From the NCBI GenBank assembly GCA_002007465.1, contig LNAC01000340.1:1542141-1606140 (forward strand): DNA of 64,000 nucleotides, read 5' to 3'. The number at the start of each line of letters is the position of its first letter. Within the stretch, counting starts at the first letter, position 1. The notes under the pieces were generated by a model that was given only the letters and a program-made list of their open reading frames with translations, did no database searches and had not been told where the DNA came from. A program made the position numbers and the translations under genes. Below, piece by piece: positions 12,236 through 22,711 of the stretch. Source of the DNA: Ailurus styani. Its lineage: Eukaryota; Chordata; Mammalia; Carnivora; Ailuridae.

Positions 12236-12482
12236 ATATCATGGTGGTTAAGAGCAGCTTTTTGAACAAGTTCATCTGAATTCAAAACCCAGCTCTCTCA
12301 CTTTACTGGCTGTGTGACCTGAGGTAAGTTACCTTGCTTCTCTATACCCCACTTGTTCATCCTTAAAATGGGGATAATAATAACACCAACTGCTTCTAGT
12401 TACTGTGTGGATTAAAATGAAAACATATGTACAGTGATTGGAAATGTATCTGGTGCACAGCAGGCTCAGCGTAAGGATTACC
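12236..12482 (+). mobile_element. MIR SINE, nearly full length
   Basis: Nearly complete sense MIR. The head is 'atggtggttaagagcagc', followed by 'aattcaaaacccagctctc', 'ggctgtgtgacctgagg', 'aaaatggggataataataa', a 'ggattaaaatgaaa' segment, and the 3' 'tggtgcacagcaggctcagc'. It is the most complete MIR in the window. Confidence 0.9.
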
Positions 12483-12639
12483 TATGGCTTATTCTTATTA
12501 ACCTCAGGTTTTAGTGATCTCTGGCTCCCCTGTTGGAAGGGGGCCAGCCAGACCAGAAGCATCCATTCCACCCCTCCTGGATAGCTTGTTCCTGACTAAT
12601 CCCAGGAATTATGGTCATGCCACCCACATTAGCATTTAG

Positions 12640-12805
12640 CTTTACACCTTATTTTAGGCTCATTGCATTTTTTATATTAGTTTTATCTCAGTTAATGCTG
12701 TGTCCTCAGTTAGATTGAAAGCCCTTTGAAAGCAGGGACTATGTTGCATAGCTTTATGCATTCAGAACAAGAAACAGGACTGAGTAGGTAGTAGGCTCTG
12801 ACAAA
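12640..12805 (+). mobile_element. L2 LINE 3'-end fragment
   Basis: 'agattgaaagccctttgaaagcagggact' (in two blocks), followed by a segment ending 'gactgagtaggtagtaggctctgaca', matches the end of the L2 3' UTR ('taagctccatgagggcagggact ... catagtaggcgctcaataaa'). Confidence 0.65.
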
Positions 12806-12989
12806 ACTCATACTTTAAAAGCTAGATATGTTCTTATAACAAAAAAATGCCATGCCCATTCATCTTAACATTTTTATAAGACATAGATAAACAACAATAA
12901 AAGATAAAATACAACCACAATCTAGTATCCCTCTTGGAGCCCAGAGCAGCTTTTAATGGGTTATGCAGAAGGTTTTCACAGTACATAAA

Positions 12990-13200
12990 CTAGATGCTAA
13001 TGATTATCAAGCACTAACAAGTTCCCAAGGACTGTAATGAAAGCTTTATTAAATTGTCTCTAATATTCATAGCAACTCTAGGTCTTCCTACTTTTCTCAC
13101 TTTGCAGATGAGAAAATGGCCTCCAAAAGATTAAGCAATGAGGTTGGAGTCACATAATTAATAAGCATAAGATCTGGCATTGAAACAGAGCTCTGATTAA
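12990..13200 (-). mobile_element. MIR SINE
   Basis: Antisense MIR. 'aattgtctctaatattcatagc' is followed by 'ctttgcagatgagaaaatgg', then 'aagattaagcaatgaggttgg' and 'gcattgaaacagagctctg'. The order corresponds to MIR read from 3' to 5'. Confidence 0.75.
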
Positions 13201-13894
13201 AAAGACTCTGTTCAGTAATTTTCTGGTCCATTCTTAGTGGTCTTTGCCATGCCGGCTCTGCTAGCAGAGGCAGCCAGCTCTACCTGTATTCCGTGCCCCA
13301 GGAACAACCCCACCTGCTCAGGGTTGCAACCAACTCTCTGTAGATTCTGTGTGCCTGTGTATGTATGTGCCAAGACAGATGTGAAACCGTCAGTTGGGCA
13401 GATTAGCATCTCAGACTCCAGTCCGCCCCCGCACCTCGAGCCCAACTCCCGGCTGCTCTCCGTGCTGAGGTGGGGCCGGCAGGGAGCCAGACAGGAGCAC
13501 AGTATTCACCGCCCATCGGGTATTGTCTGACACCTGCGTGGGATTAAGGGGTGAGCCTCCGGCTCCAAGGGACACTCCCTCAGCTGGGAATGACAGTGAA
13601 GTCAGCGAAGTATCAGAACTTTGAGCGAGGGAAAGAAATCTCGCAGGCATTTCTGAAGGCTGTCGGGATCTGGGCTTGAAAGGGGATGTCAGTGGGAGCA
13701 GTGAGCAGTGGGAACCAGGTCTCCAAAGCTGAAAAACACCCAGGCTTCAACATCTGCAAGGTCCGACTCACCCAGACCCCTCCTCCACAGCTTTCCACTC
13801 AGTGATGGCCCCATTCGTGTCACAGATTCTTACAAGGTTTCTAGGGGTCATGCTGATGACAGTGATGCTGAGGGGCCATGCTTTTTGAGCCTTT
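13201..13894. other. Unassigned, CpG-richer tract
   Basis: Repeat-free by eye and GC-richer than its neighbours, with a visible cluster of CpG dinucleotides at about 13390-13670 (for example 'gtccgcccccgcacctcgag', 'ctccgtgctgagg', 'ctgtcgggatctggg'). Open frames occur on both strands (13237-13530 plus; 13411-13650 minus) with no recognisable product. It may be a small regulatory element, but the sequence alone does not establish this. Confidence 0.45.
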
Positions 13895-14060
13895 CCTAGC
13901 ATTCTGCTAAACACTTTATATGTGCATGTCACATTTACGATGACAAACCTATGAAGAAGGGATATTGTCACCCTTTTTACAAATAAGGAAACAGACACTG
14001 GGAAAGAATCATCCATGCTCATACAGCTCAGTGGGCACAGGTGCTATTTCATCCCAAATT
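13895..14060 (-). mobile_element. MIR SINE
   Basis: Antisense MIR: 'attctgctaaacactttata', then 'aacctatgaagaagggatat', then 'ttttacaaataaggaaacag' and 'atacagctcagtgggcacag'. It is followed within 65 bp by a sense MIR, so the two cores face in opposite directions. Confidence 0.75.
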
Positions 14061-14124
14061 TCTCTTATCATCCACTGGCCCAAGGATCCAGTGGGCAGTT
14101 AACTGTGACAATAGCTTGCCTGGT

Positions 14125-14300
14125 AGAAGGAATGTGAGCTTCAACACCACCCAGATCTGGATTCAAATCCTAGCCTCGCCACATACTGGTTGTGACTCCT
14201 TGGACAAGTTAGTTTCACCTCCTGGAGCTCTGGTTCCTGATTTGTGAAGTAAGAATGACAGCACCAACCTCTGACACTTGTGCAGACGATGGAGAGAGTG
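14125..14300 (+). mobile_element. MIR SINE
   Basis: Sense MIR: 'tgtgagcttcaacaccaccc', 'tggattcaaatcctagcctcg', 'ccacatactggttgtgactcc' and 'ttggacaagttagtttcacctcc' (each in part). The head and core are preserved and the 3' end is lost. Confidence 0.82.
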
Positions 14301-14519
14301 CCCAGTGAGCAGTAGCTGGAAATATTACCTTTTCCCAGGACACTGACCTCTATCATCTAGGGCTTCTGTCCTTCTATTATTAATACAGCTATTTACTCAT
14401 TACTGACTCATTCATTAGATACCTCTTATATTCTAGAAATCACGTTCTTTGCTGAAGATATGTCCCATGTGCTGACCAGGTCTTTTGGTTAGGAAAGCAT
14501 AAGTCCACATGATGTTGGG

Positions 14520-14700
14520 TTAAACCCAGTTACAGTGGTTTAACTAAAGAAGGGATTGTTTCCCTCCTGTAACCAGAAGTTTAGAGGTGGAAGTGCGAAG
14601 GAGGGTGCAGAAGCTACAGGACCCCATCAGGATTCCAGAATCCCCATGCCATTTTCGCCCACCAGCTTTCATAAAGCTCTCATCCTTGGGGATGAGGATG
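14520..14700 (+). mobile_element. Ancient interspersed repeat, family not named
   Basis: Diverged text similar in layout to the repeat at about 3900-4165 ('cagtggtttaactaaagaagg' followed by 'ctgtaaccagaag'). Weak match; could be unique sequence. Confidence 0.3.
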
Positions 14701-14829
14701 GCTCCCCCTTCATTTCCCCTTCTCTCCTATGATATGGTGGGAAGAAGTACAGGTTGCTCAGTGAGGGAAAGAGGTGGAGGGTGGAGGAATGTGGGGGAAT
14801 GTGGAGGGCTATGTATGAAGGCCCTTGTA

Positions 14830-15000
14830 GACAATAGGGACGATCATGGGCTTTGGAGGTTGGCTGCCCAAACTCTTATCCTGGCTCTGTATTATTTGTG
14901 TGATCTTGGCAAGTTTATAACCTCTAAAATACAGATAATGGTAAGAGGGATTTAAATAAATTAACACATAAAAAGAGCACACTATTAATATTAGTAATTA
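14830..15000 (+). mobile_element. MIR SINE
   Basis: Sense MIR: 'gatcatgggctttggaggtt', 'atcctggctctgtattattt', 'gtgtgatcttggcaagttta', 'taacctctaaaatacagat', then an AT-rich tail segment. The landmarks are in order. Confidence 0.83.
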
Positions 15001-15048
15001 TCTTGTCAAGGAGCATGGATTATAGCCTTAAGGATAGTGTTATAAGGC

Positions 15049-15271
15049 AGGAGTTGGCAGACTATGGCCAGAGGGTCAAATCTGACCCACATTTGTTTTT
15101 GGAAATAAAGATTTATTGGAACACATTCATGCCCATTCATTTATATATTGTCTAGGGCTGTTTTCACGTTACAATGGCAGAACTGAGTAGTTGCAAATGA
15201 GACCCTATGCCCTGCAAAGCCTAAAATGTTAATTTTCTGGCTCTTTACAAAAGTAGCTTGCTAAGCCCTAT
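15049..15271 (+). mobile_element. Non-autonomous hAT-type DNA transposon fossil, copy 1 of 3
   Basis: It begins 'caggagttggcagactatgg' and passes through 'aataaagatttattggaaca', 'tgcccattcatttatatatt', 'tacaatggcagaactgagta' and 'ctggctctttacaaaagtag', ending 'gctaagccct'. Its ends are imperfect inverted repeats ('ggagttggcagact' against 'agtagcttgctaagccct'), as expected for short hAT-derived elements. The other copies lie at about 46188-46412 (minus) and 48425-48642 (plus). Confidence 0.75.
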
Positions 15272-15309
15272 TCTAGTGAAACACACAATGTTTCTCTAAG
15301 TTTGGGGCT

Positions 15310-15512
15310 CAAAAAGACCCAGAGTCAAAATTCCATTTTTCTTCTTACTATCTATATGAACGTGGCAAGATACAGCTTCTTAAGAGATCATTTTCTTCAA
15401 CTGCAAAATCAGGAATAGTAATATCATCTTTCAAAGGACATTGTAGTATTAGATACAATAGAGATGGAACACCTGGTTTCCGGTAGGTGCTCAATAGATG
15501 GAACCTGTTATT
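15310..15512 (+). mobile_element. MIR SINE
   Basis: Sense MIR, diverged: a 'gcttcttaagagatcatttt' core, 'caactgcaaaatcaggaata', then 'ttagatacaatagagatgga' and a 3' part with 'gtaggtgctcaatagatgg'. Confidence 0.65.
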
Positions 15513-15851
15513 TCCATTTTTGTGGAAGGACTTCAAGCAGAGATTGGTAATCAGACATGCATTTAGAAAAAACCTTGGAAGCTGTATGAGTTTGCTAGGA
15601 CTACCATGAAAGTACCACAAATAAGTTTGTGTAAACAACAGAAACTAATCTTGTAATCCTGGAGCCCTGATGTCTGTAATCAAGGTGTTCACAGGGCTCG
15701 TCCTTTCTGAGGGTTATGGGGGAGAATCTGTTCCATGCCTCTCTCCTAGCTTTAGGTGGTTTACTGGCAACCTTTATTGTTCCTTGACCTGTAGATACAT
15801 CACATCATCCTTATGTGGCATTCTCTGACTTTGTCCAGTTTGCTTCTTTCC

Positions 15852-15888
15852 TTTTTTTTTTTTTAAAGATTTATTTATTTATTTACTT

Positions 15889-15942
<54 letters not shown>

Positions 15943-16076
15943 AAGTAGGCAGAGAGAGGAGGAAGCAGGCTCCCCGCCGAGCAGGGAGCCCGATGTGGGC
16001 CTCGATCCCAGGACGCTGAGATCATGACCTGAGCCGAAGACAGAGGCTTTAACCCACTGAGCCACCCAGGCACCCC
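15852..16076 (-). mobile_element. CAN-SINE (mustelid type), young, exact 15-bp target duplication
   Basis: Complete minus-strand copy: T-run, 'aaagatttatttatttattt', an expanded (GA)n block, 'taacaagtaggcagagagag', 'aggaagcaggctccccgccg', then the head ending 'ccactgagccacccaggcac'. It is flanked by the perfect duplication 'agtttgcttctttcc' at 15837-15851 and 16077-16091. The unbroken duplication and intact head suggest a recent insertion. The CAN-SINE depends on L1 proteins for movement and encodes no protein. Confidence 0.97.
15893..15938. repeat. (GA)n microsatellite inside the SINE
   Basis: About 23 GA units form the polypurine part of the surrounding SINE. It creates spurious long open frames in several phases (repeated Arg-Glu or Ser-Leu), which are not genes. 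Confidence 0.95.
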
Positions 16077-16284
16077 AGTTTGCTTCTTTCCATAAGTGGA
16101 TTAGGACCCATCCCTGGTGACCTCATCTTAAACTTGATCATCTGCAAAGACCTTATTTCCAATAAGGTCACAAGTGATGGGGGGTTAGGACTTCAAGATC
16201 TTTCACGGGGACACGATTCAACCTATAACAGAGGGGCAGTTTTGGCACAGGTAAAACTGGTGGTTGGACATCCATAAGAAGGCT

Positions 16285-16530
16285 CTTTGGATGATCATGG
16301 AAGTCAGATGTGGTCAGATGAGAAGGTGACAGAGGTTGAAAAAGCATCAGGAATTAGGATCAAGAAAGAACTTGGTGACTAACTATGGAAGGGAAGTGGA
16401 AGAGTTGACAATGACGTTGAGACTTCTCACTTGGCCAATGGTTGAATAGATGAAGCCTTTATTAAAATTGGGAGGAGACACATGTTTGGGAAAGGGGAAA
16501 GGATGATGAGTCCGTTAAACAGGAACACGG
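16285..16530 (+). mobile_element. Ancient interspersed repeat (same family as 34185-34735)
   Basis: 'cttggtgactaactatggaa', 'ggaagtggaagagttgac', a 'gacgttgagacttct' segment and 'gggaaaggatgatgagtc' match the 5' part of a widespread old mammalian repeat. Its downstream part is seen at about 34185-34735. I do not name the family. Confidence 0.5.
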
Positions 16531-17027
16531 TTATATGGAGACAAGAGAAGGGAACTCCAGTGAAAAGGAGTATGAGCAAAAAAAAATAACATTTACTGGA
16601 CAGGTAGTGTGCTACCTGTGATTTGGGGTAACAAATAGTAATTTAGTGAGGGGAGGCATGATTAATAACTCTCAATGGCATGGTGAAATCATTCGGAACT
16701 AGAGTGGACAGACTGGGGGGAGGAATGGATGTCAGGAGACTGGTTGGATGTCTTCTGACATCATGTCCCTGAACTTCTCTTTAATATCCATATTTAGGCA
16801 TTAGCCCTACTTCCCTCTCAACAGATGTCATTCTGCACTTGTCAGGAACTGCCCTCAATCCTGCCCAAATGCTTCCTGTTCTGCCAGGTGATCACACCTG
16901 CTGGAATCAGGCCAGCCCCACATGTTGATTGGTTTCTGCCCAGGCAGAAAATGCATCAGAAGCTTCCTGGTTAGGGAACACTTTTGTTTTTTTCCTTAAA
17001 TAAAAGCCCAGTCTCTCATTTTTCAGC
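16531..17027. other. Unassigned sequence
   Basis: No recognised repeat, exon or RNA. It contains one AATAAA in 'cttaaataaaagcccagtc' at about 16996-17014. In AT-rich text this is expected by chance. Confidence 0.5.
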
Positions 17028-17150
17028 ATCCCTGTCTGTACACTTGGGATAAAAATATCCACTGCACCGAGTCAAATGCAGGAATAAATGAGACAAAGCA
17101 GGCAAAGCCTGAGCACAGAGCTGGACACACTGGAAGTGTTGAATCCACAT
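17028..17150 (+). mobile_element. MIR SINE 3' part
   Basis: 'acacttgggataaaaatatc', 'aataaatgagacaaagcagg' and 'cagagctggacacactggaa' follow the 3' half of sense MIR (the 'aaaatggggataataata' and 'cagtgcctggcacatagtag' regions). Confidence 0.65.
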
Positions 17151-17328
17151 ATCTCTTTTTATTGCTCTTTCTTGCGCTTTGAGTCTGTTCCCTTTACTCT
17201 GGGTACCTCTTTCACACTGCTACCAGAAAGGTCTTCCTTAAAAATCAGTCTAAGGGATTTTCTTTCTGTGTTTGCTCCCCAGTGCCTAAGGAATAAGATG
17301 CAGTGAACTCAGGGTGGCTCCAGCCTTA

Positions 17329-17415
17329 CTGCCCGCCACTGGCCGTCTCCGGCCTCGCCGCCCGCCACTGGCAGTCTCCGGCCTCACCGCCCACCACTGG
17401 TCGTCTCCCGTCTCC
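17329..17415. repeat. 29-bp CpG-rich minisatellite, three tandem units
   Basis: Three head-to-tail 29-bp units lie at 17329-17357, 17358-17386 and 17387-17415. Each carries 'gccactgg' or 'accactgg', then 'gtctcc' and a 'ggcctc'-type end. Units 1 and 2 differ at three or four positions; unit 3 is more diverged. Each unit contains several CpGs, unusual in a window that is otherwise CpG-poor. No parent repeat is recognised. Confidence 0.9.
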
Positions 17416-17669
17416 TGAGACCTTCTCCTCCACCCCCAGAGGTCTTTTATTTGTCCTGTGATTACACCAAGATTTGTCACATCTCTGTGTCCTCTCCTCT
17501 CAAGGTCACCTTTGCCCACTCCCAGGCAAAGTGATATTCTCCACTTTTACAATTTTTCGTCCCCATTGTTGAAATAGCCCTAACTATGTGGCTTGTAATG
17601 ACCTGGTTGCCTGCCTGAAACCAGCAACGTGGGTGCAGGACAGATGTTGTTTTCCCTTGGTAAGCCCTT
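17416..17669. other. Unassigned sequence
   Basis: No gene or repeat is recognised. The pyrimidine-rich run just after the minisatellite ('gaccttctcctccaccccc') is the only compositional feature. Confidence 0.5.
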
Positions 17670-17675
17670 GAGATT

Positions 17676-17878
17676 TTAAGATTTCATTTATTTATCTCTG
17701 AGAGAGAGAGAATGAGGGGCAGAGAGAGAGAGAGCCTGAGACGGGGGAGGGTCAGAGGAAGAAGCAGACTCCCCGCTGAGCAGGGACAACCCCCCATTGC
17801 AGGGCTCAATCCCAGGACTCCAGGATCACGGCCTGAGCCGAAGGCATTCACCCAACCGACTGAGCACCAGGCACACTG
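17676..17878 (-). mobile_element. CAN-SINE, older and diverged
   Basis: Minus-strand copy with 'taagatttcatttatttatc', a polypurine body ('gaggggcagagagagagaga'), 'agaagcagactccccgctga', and a head with 'caggatcacggcctgagccg' and 'ccgactgagcaccaggcac'. It lacks the 'acaagtaggcag' box and has several body changes, so it is older than the mustelid-type copies. A short 'gagatttt' occurs on both sides (17670-17677 and about 17884-17891) as a possible decayed target duplication. Confidence 0.9.
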
Positions 17879-17891
17879 CTGTCGAGATTTT

Positions 17892-18794
17892 TTGATATTG
17901 ATGCAGGTGTGCATGGCTGCTTTCTGTTGGGAGCTCTTCTGTTCAATCTTTTTTTCATCTAGGAGTTCATAAAATTCCGCTAAAACTGGTGGCTAAAACA
18001 GACACACAGTCTGCTCTCATGGGGCCCATGATCTGATTTCTTGTCCATCTCTCATATGATTCAACAACAAAAAGGATTTTCCATTTTTGTTTTTGGGAGT
18101 CTGTATCATCAAAATGATAGTTTTCCCTTTCACATTCCAAACATGATCCTACCTTATAATATTGAATTTATGTTTCCAAACTAAACACGCCACCCTACAG
18201 CCATACTCTTTCTCTCTTCACTCACATGCTCTTATTTAATTTTAGTTTTTATAAACCTAAGTCCAATACTGGTCTATAATTTTTAAAACTGTTTTAATTT
18301 AATCCCCTGTCTCACTCTTCTCCATCGGAGACCCCTTTCTTACTTTTCTTCTTTTTTTAGTCACTTCATATTGTTTTTCTAAATGTTGTTTATACTGCTG
18401 TTCTTGCCTTACCATTTTTGGATATTATCTTGACTTTTTAATAAGGAAGAAAAGATTAGCATTCCTTCATTTGACCTCACTCCTTTCTCTCAATACAGTT
18501 ATAGGATAATGCACGCTAGCTAAATAAATACTCAGTATTTACAAGTTTGGCAGCCATTAAACTCAGTTCCCTGCCCACCTTCTGAAACTCTGCTCCATGA
18601 TGCTGGGGCTGGGACTTTGCAAAGTACTTTTTTCTCCCTGAGCAGCTGGTAAGGGAGATACAGCACCAGCCAGCACAACCTCTTTGCCCAGTTCTGTGGA
18701 GTGTTTCTTCTGATCTGCTTGCTTCTGTAAGACCAATTCCCTGGCTGCTTCATGCTACTAAAATGCTACTAAAAAGTTTATTTTTGCACCCATG
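17892..18794. other. Unassigned sequence
   Basis: AT-rich, with no recognised gene. Parts may be very old L1 3' sequence, but I cannot align any phrase with confidence. The minus-strand frame at 18532-18753 has no recognisable product. Confidence 0.5.
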
Positions 18795-18960
18795 ATTCAA
18801 TTGGCTACCTTTATCATATACTAGATTTCTAAATGTACTTGGGTCTATTTCTGGGTTTCCAACTGTATTCCATTTGTTGATTCATGTGCCGGTCCTGTGT
18901 TGTTTTGATTAGCCTGGCTTTAGAGTATGTGTCAACATCTGAGGGCTAGTTCCCCTTGAC
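18795..18960 (-). mobile_element. L1 ORF2 fragment
   Basis: 'cttgggtctatttctgggtt', 'caactgtattccatttgttg', 'gttttgattagcctggcttt' and 'gggctagttccccttg' correspond to the antisense of L1 ORF2 just after the reverse transcriptase domain. It is a short, frameshifted relic. Confidence 0.75.
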
Positions 18961-21900
18961 GTTTTCCTTTTGTAGTGTTTCCTGGCTCTTCTTCCATGTT
19001 TGGTTTTCCATGTGAACTTTTCTAGTCCTCCAGGTGTGGACAACTCTGATAAGGTTAGTAATGAAGAATGACGAGGCTCTGGGTGAGTTTACTGCCCTAC
19101 TGCAACCAACAGCACACAATAGGAGTCTCTCTTTATCACGAAAGTTACTCATCAGTGGACTTGTATGGTTGGTGATCTAGCTGTCCTACCCCACGGTACA
19201 GGGTCCGTGGCAAACAACGCATACATGTAACGATAGCTTCAGGAAATTTTGACTTTTAACTACAAATCACAGCTCTTTGGCAAAGAAAGGTGCTGATCAT
19301 TTTAAATGGCTATTGCAATCTGAAAACAAACAGAGTTAGCCATTAGCTAAAAAGTCCCATTCAGGTTCTGGGAGCAAGTTACTTAGTAGCAGAACTTACT
19401 GCCCTCCCAAAGGAAAATTAAGCAACAGGTAAACACCTAATAATGCCAGTCAAATTAAAATGAGAAAAATGGTCAGGTAAGATATAGCAGGAGAAATGGA
19501 GAAGGTTCTACTTTCAACCCCTTTAATTAGTCAGTGCAACCATGACATGTCATGTGATGACGAAGAGGCTAATATAATAAACTGTAAAACAATAGCTTCT
19601 CTATCCAAATTCGTGAGTCAACTGATTTCACTAATAAATGTCATGATGTACTATTTGCAAGATTTGTTAATGATGATGAAATTCAAGGAAATTTTTCCTG
19701 CTACTAAAAAAAAAATTGCCCAAAACAAGCAAAATCCATCTGTATTTAATATTTTATCTTTGTATCTAGAAATAGAAAGTCTGTCTAGGAGGAACTGTGT
19801 TGGTGGCTAGGTTGATGGTGGCCCATCAGTGGTTGGCTCCATGGCAGGTTCTACAGACATTTGGTGACTTAGCAGATATATATATATAGAGAGAGAGCGA
19901 GCACGCTCCCAACAGGTGTTTGAGCTGAAAGGCGAGAGGCAAGGGTACGTTCAAGAAAGTGGTTGGTCAGATTTGAGACCTTTGAAGGTGAAGAGTGGTC
20001 AGAAACTAGCCCACCTTGAAGACAGTGTTCATCACGTGGACCGAGGGAAGAAGTCTCAGCAAGCCTGAGAAGGAAAGCTTTGACTTCGAGCAGTGAGATT
20101 CTTGGGAAAAATCCTGTTGCAAAAGGAAACCTTGACACGTTTCCAGAGCTGCTTGGGCTGGCGTGAGAGGGAAGATATCAGCACACCTCCAATCTTAACA
20201 TAAACCACTTAGTAGATCTGCAGGACCAAACTGAGCAGTATCTTCCCTCTTTCCACACATATGATGGGGTGAGGGACCCTTTTCTGGAACCTTCTGCTTA
20301 GCTAGGAAGCTTGACTTTTGAGAGGAGAGAGAGAACTCTGTGAGGGGCAGATCATACACTCAAGAAGAGGTTTCCTAATCTACCTCTTCCAAATTCGGGT
20401 TTCTGTAAAGAAGGTATCTGACCTTTTGTGGGAAAGCAGGGGCCCCACTTGGTGCAATCTTCAGCTTCCTATGTGTGTGACCAAGCTTTTCCTTGTTTAA
20501 CATCCATCAAATGTAAGGACAAGAATGGTCTCACTTCAGTAGGAAATAAAATCTGTGTGTGCTTATTACAAGTTTGACTAAAGAGAGAGAAAGAGAGATT
20601 TCACACATTTCAAAGATAAAATTTATTTTTGATTTCCAACATAAAATTTTTATGCACACGCAGCCTGGAAGAAACCAGGAAACAAACACGTGTATAATTG
20701 TTTTGGAAAGCTAGGCCTGTAGTTAAGCCTGTTTATGTTTGTAAGAAAATATTTTTTCAAAGTCTTAGGTACTTTGTCTTAGGCCATATTTTTATTCATA
20801 TTGCTTTGGTTCATGATTTCCATGGCTTTTGTTTTCAACAGTATCAGTCCGTTTTCATATTTTAAATGGTCCTTATTCAACTAATTTACAACCTTTATTT
20901 AGATTAAATACATCAACCCACCTATACAAAAATTAAATTCCATTTAGTCTTAAGCCAACTACTTAACATAAATATATTATGAGTTTTAAAAATGTATAAA
21001 AAGAAAAGAAAGATTAATTTTATGAAATGTAAGTTAAGTGTAATTGCCTTTTTTCCCCAATAAAGTTTAGTTTAAAAAATAATTCTTGGTTTTAAATAAG
21101 GGGAAAAAACTACTCTTGCACCTGCCATATAGCACATACCAGATCCATTAGCATCTTATATAGTAGAAATTTATTACATATAATAATTGTTAAGGCCCTT
21201 GAGATCTTGAAAATTATTCCAGGGTAGAGAAAGGGGAGTCTGGAGGCTGGTCGGTTCAGTTTCACCATAGACCCACTCTTGGTCTCCTGTCCTGGGTATC
21301 TGAGTGAATGAGGCAGGGCCCCAGGGTCTCAGGCTCCTGTTACATGGGTACCTGTTAACCAGCTCCATCTCCAACCTAGGTTCACTTCTCACATCCGGCT
21401 ATATCTGCTTCTCCACTTCCTGAGACATCCCAGGGCTGTCACTCATGAATTAGCCTGTCTTCTTTGGCTGCTGCCTCTGTCTCTGCTTGGCCTTCCATAG
21501 TTCAGAGTGGGTGGGCAGTCCTGGTAGAGAAACACCAAAGACTGAAGTGAGCGAGGCACCGTCACTTGGCTACCTCCCCTCCTTTGGGCCAGTGCTGGCC
21601 TTCAGTTCTCTCCAAGAGCTCTTCTCTTCTCCCTTTTCCCATTCTTTGCCTTCTCCCAGCTTCCTCTGGCCATGCCCTACCACCTCTCCTCCCCAACCCA
21701 GTCAGTGCCCTGTCCATTTATTTCTGGAGTGGCTTATCTTATTTGAGGATGATGCAGGTCCCTTCCCTCTCTGGGTCCTTATTTGCCACTTGTCCTATTA
21801 CAAACCCTGGGTAAGTCATATTAATAGACAGTGACTCACAGCACAACACAATGGTGCAGCCACTAGAACCCACTTAAGAACCCACAGCAAAAGCCTGATT

Positions 21901-21984
21901 CCAGGTGGTGCGGGTCATCTATCAGCATGACTACCTTGAGGTGTTGGTGGTGTTGGTGTTGGTCCTGGGTCTGCCATTCGCCCG
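18961..21984. other. Unassigned, repeat-poor tract of about 3 kb
   Basis: This is the longest stretch in which I recognise no interspersed repeat. A small (TA)n/(GA)n run lies at about 19877-19900. The section 20580-21170 is AT-rich and holds 'ccccaataaagttta' (a possible polyadenylation signal, plus strand, about 21055-21070). Open frames such as 19496-19810 plus (104 residues) and 21487-21834 plus (115 residues) show no domain that I know. It could be unique intergenic DNA or the non-coding end of a transcript. Confidence 0.45.
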
Positions 21985-22165
21985 TCCCCTTGTAGAGATT
22001 ATTTACTTAAGCTTCTCATACCTCTATGAAGTGGATATTCTCAATTTTGCAGATGAGGAAACGGAAACCCAGAGGTGTGAGTTGATTTGCCTCAGGCCCC
22101 AGTTGGCAGAGCCAAGACTGGAAGGGAAGCCTGACGTGGAAATCCATGTTTTTCACACTGCCTGT
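21985..22165 (-). mobile_element. MIR SINE
   Basis: Antisense MIR: 'cttctcatacctctatgaag', 'ctcaattttgcagatgagga', 'aacggaaacccagaggtgtg' and 'ggcagagccaagactggaag'. It creates part of a 136-residue open frame (21905-22315), which is therefore not a gene. Confidence 0.82.
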
Positions 22166-22711
22166 TGCCTTGACTTTAGCTATTTTCTGAGCAGTTCTGA
22201 GCAAGAAGGGACTTTCTCTCCTGTCCATTACACTTCTGTTTATTTTCTTAACAACTATTTCTATTTAGTTTTTGATCATCGTCGGCAATTTCTGTCTCCA
22301 AGTGTGCTCAGTTGAATCATCCCTTTATGGATGCAGCACATTGGCTCATGGATGGATTGGCTGTGGTTTCCTTTGTCTCTGCCAAACCCTTCCCTGGTGC
22401 CCAGTAAGCAAGAGCTGCCTATGCTTCTACCATGCCCAGACCTAATTAGTAGCTTTACTCAATCAGTACATCAAGTACCTTCCTTTTTCTGTTCTTGAGG
22501 TTTCCGAATATGCCCACAGTGTGGTTCTCTGTGATGCATGGTGGTGCTGCCCACCAAGGTGGGTCCCAGCTCATAGGCCACTTCAGCTCTGGTGCCCAGG
22601 CTGAGTGGTACATGTCAGTGTTCTCCTGAGGAGCCCAGGCATTCTGCTTGTTCCCCTCTGAACCATGTCACCCCAGAGTGTCTCAGATAACGTGTTTTGG
22701 TTGCAAAAGGG
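22166..22711. other. Unassigned sequence
   Basis: No gene or repeat is recognised. Confidence 0.5.

Larger units (their letters stand above)
15583..16230 (-). mobile_element. MaLR (MLT1-type) LTR, split by a SINE
   Basis: Minus-strand LTR. The left end is 'tgtatgagtttgctaggact' with 'aaagtaccacaaataagttt' and 'aaacaacagaaactaatctt'. The right end, after the SINE, is 'gtggattaggacccatccct', 'ggtgacctcatcttaaactt' and 'ggggacacgattcaacctat', ending 'aacctataaca'. The SINE at 15852-16076 interrupts it with an exact target duplication, giving the order of insertion. No internal retroviral region is seen. Confidence 0.8.

Noticed and set aside
15815..16073. Open frames rich in Arg-Glu and Ser-Leu repeats
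   Set aside because: They are translations of the (GA)n tract and body of a SINE in several phases. The same applies to the frames at 39650-39856, 27426-27837 and 17684-17972.
21055..21070. AATAAA as a gene 3' end
   Set aside because: AATAAA is common by chance in AT-rich DNA, and no upstream exon or downstream GT-rich element can be recognised. I left it as a note only.
21905..22315. 136-residue plus-strand open frame
   Set aside because: About 180 bases of it are an antisense MIR, and the rest has no known domain.
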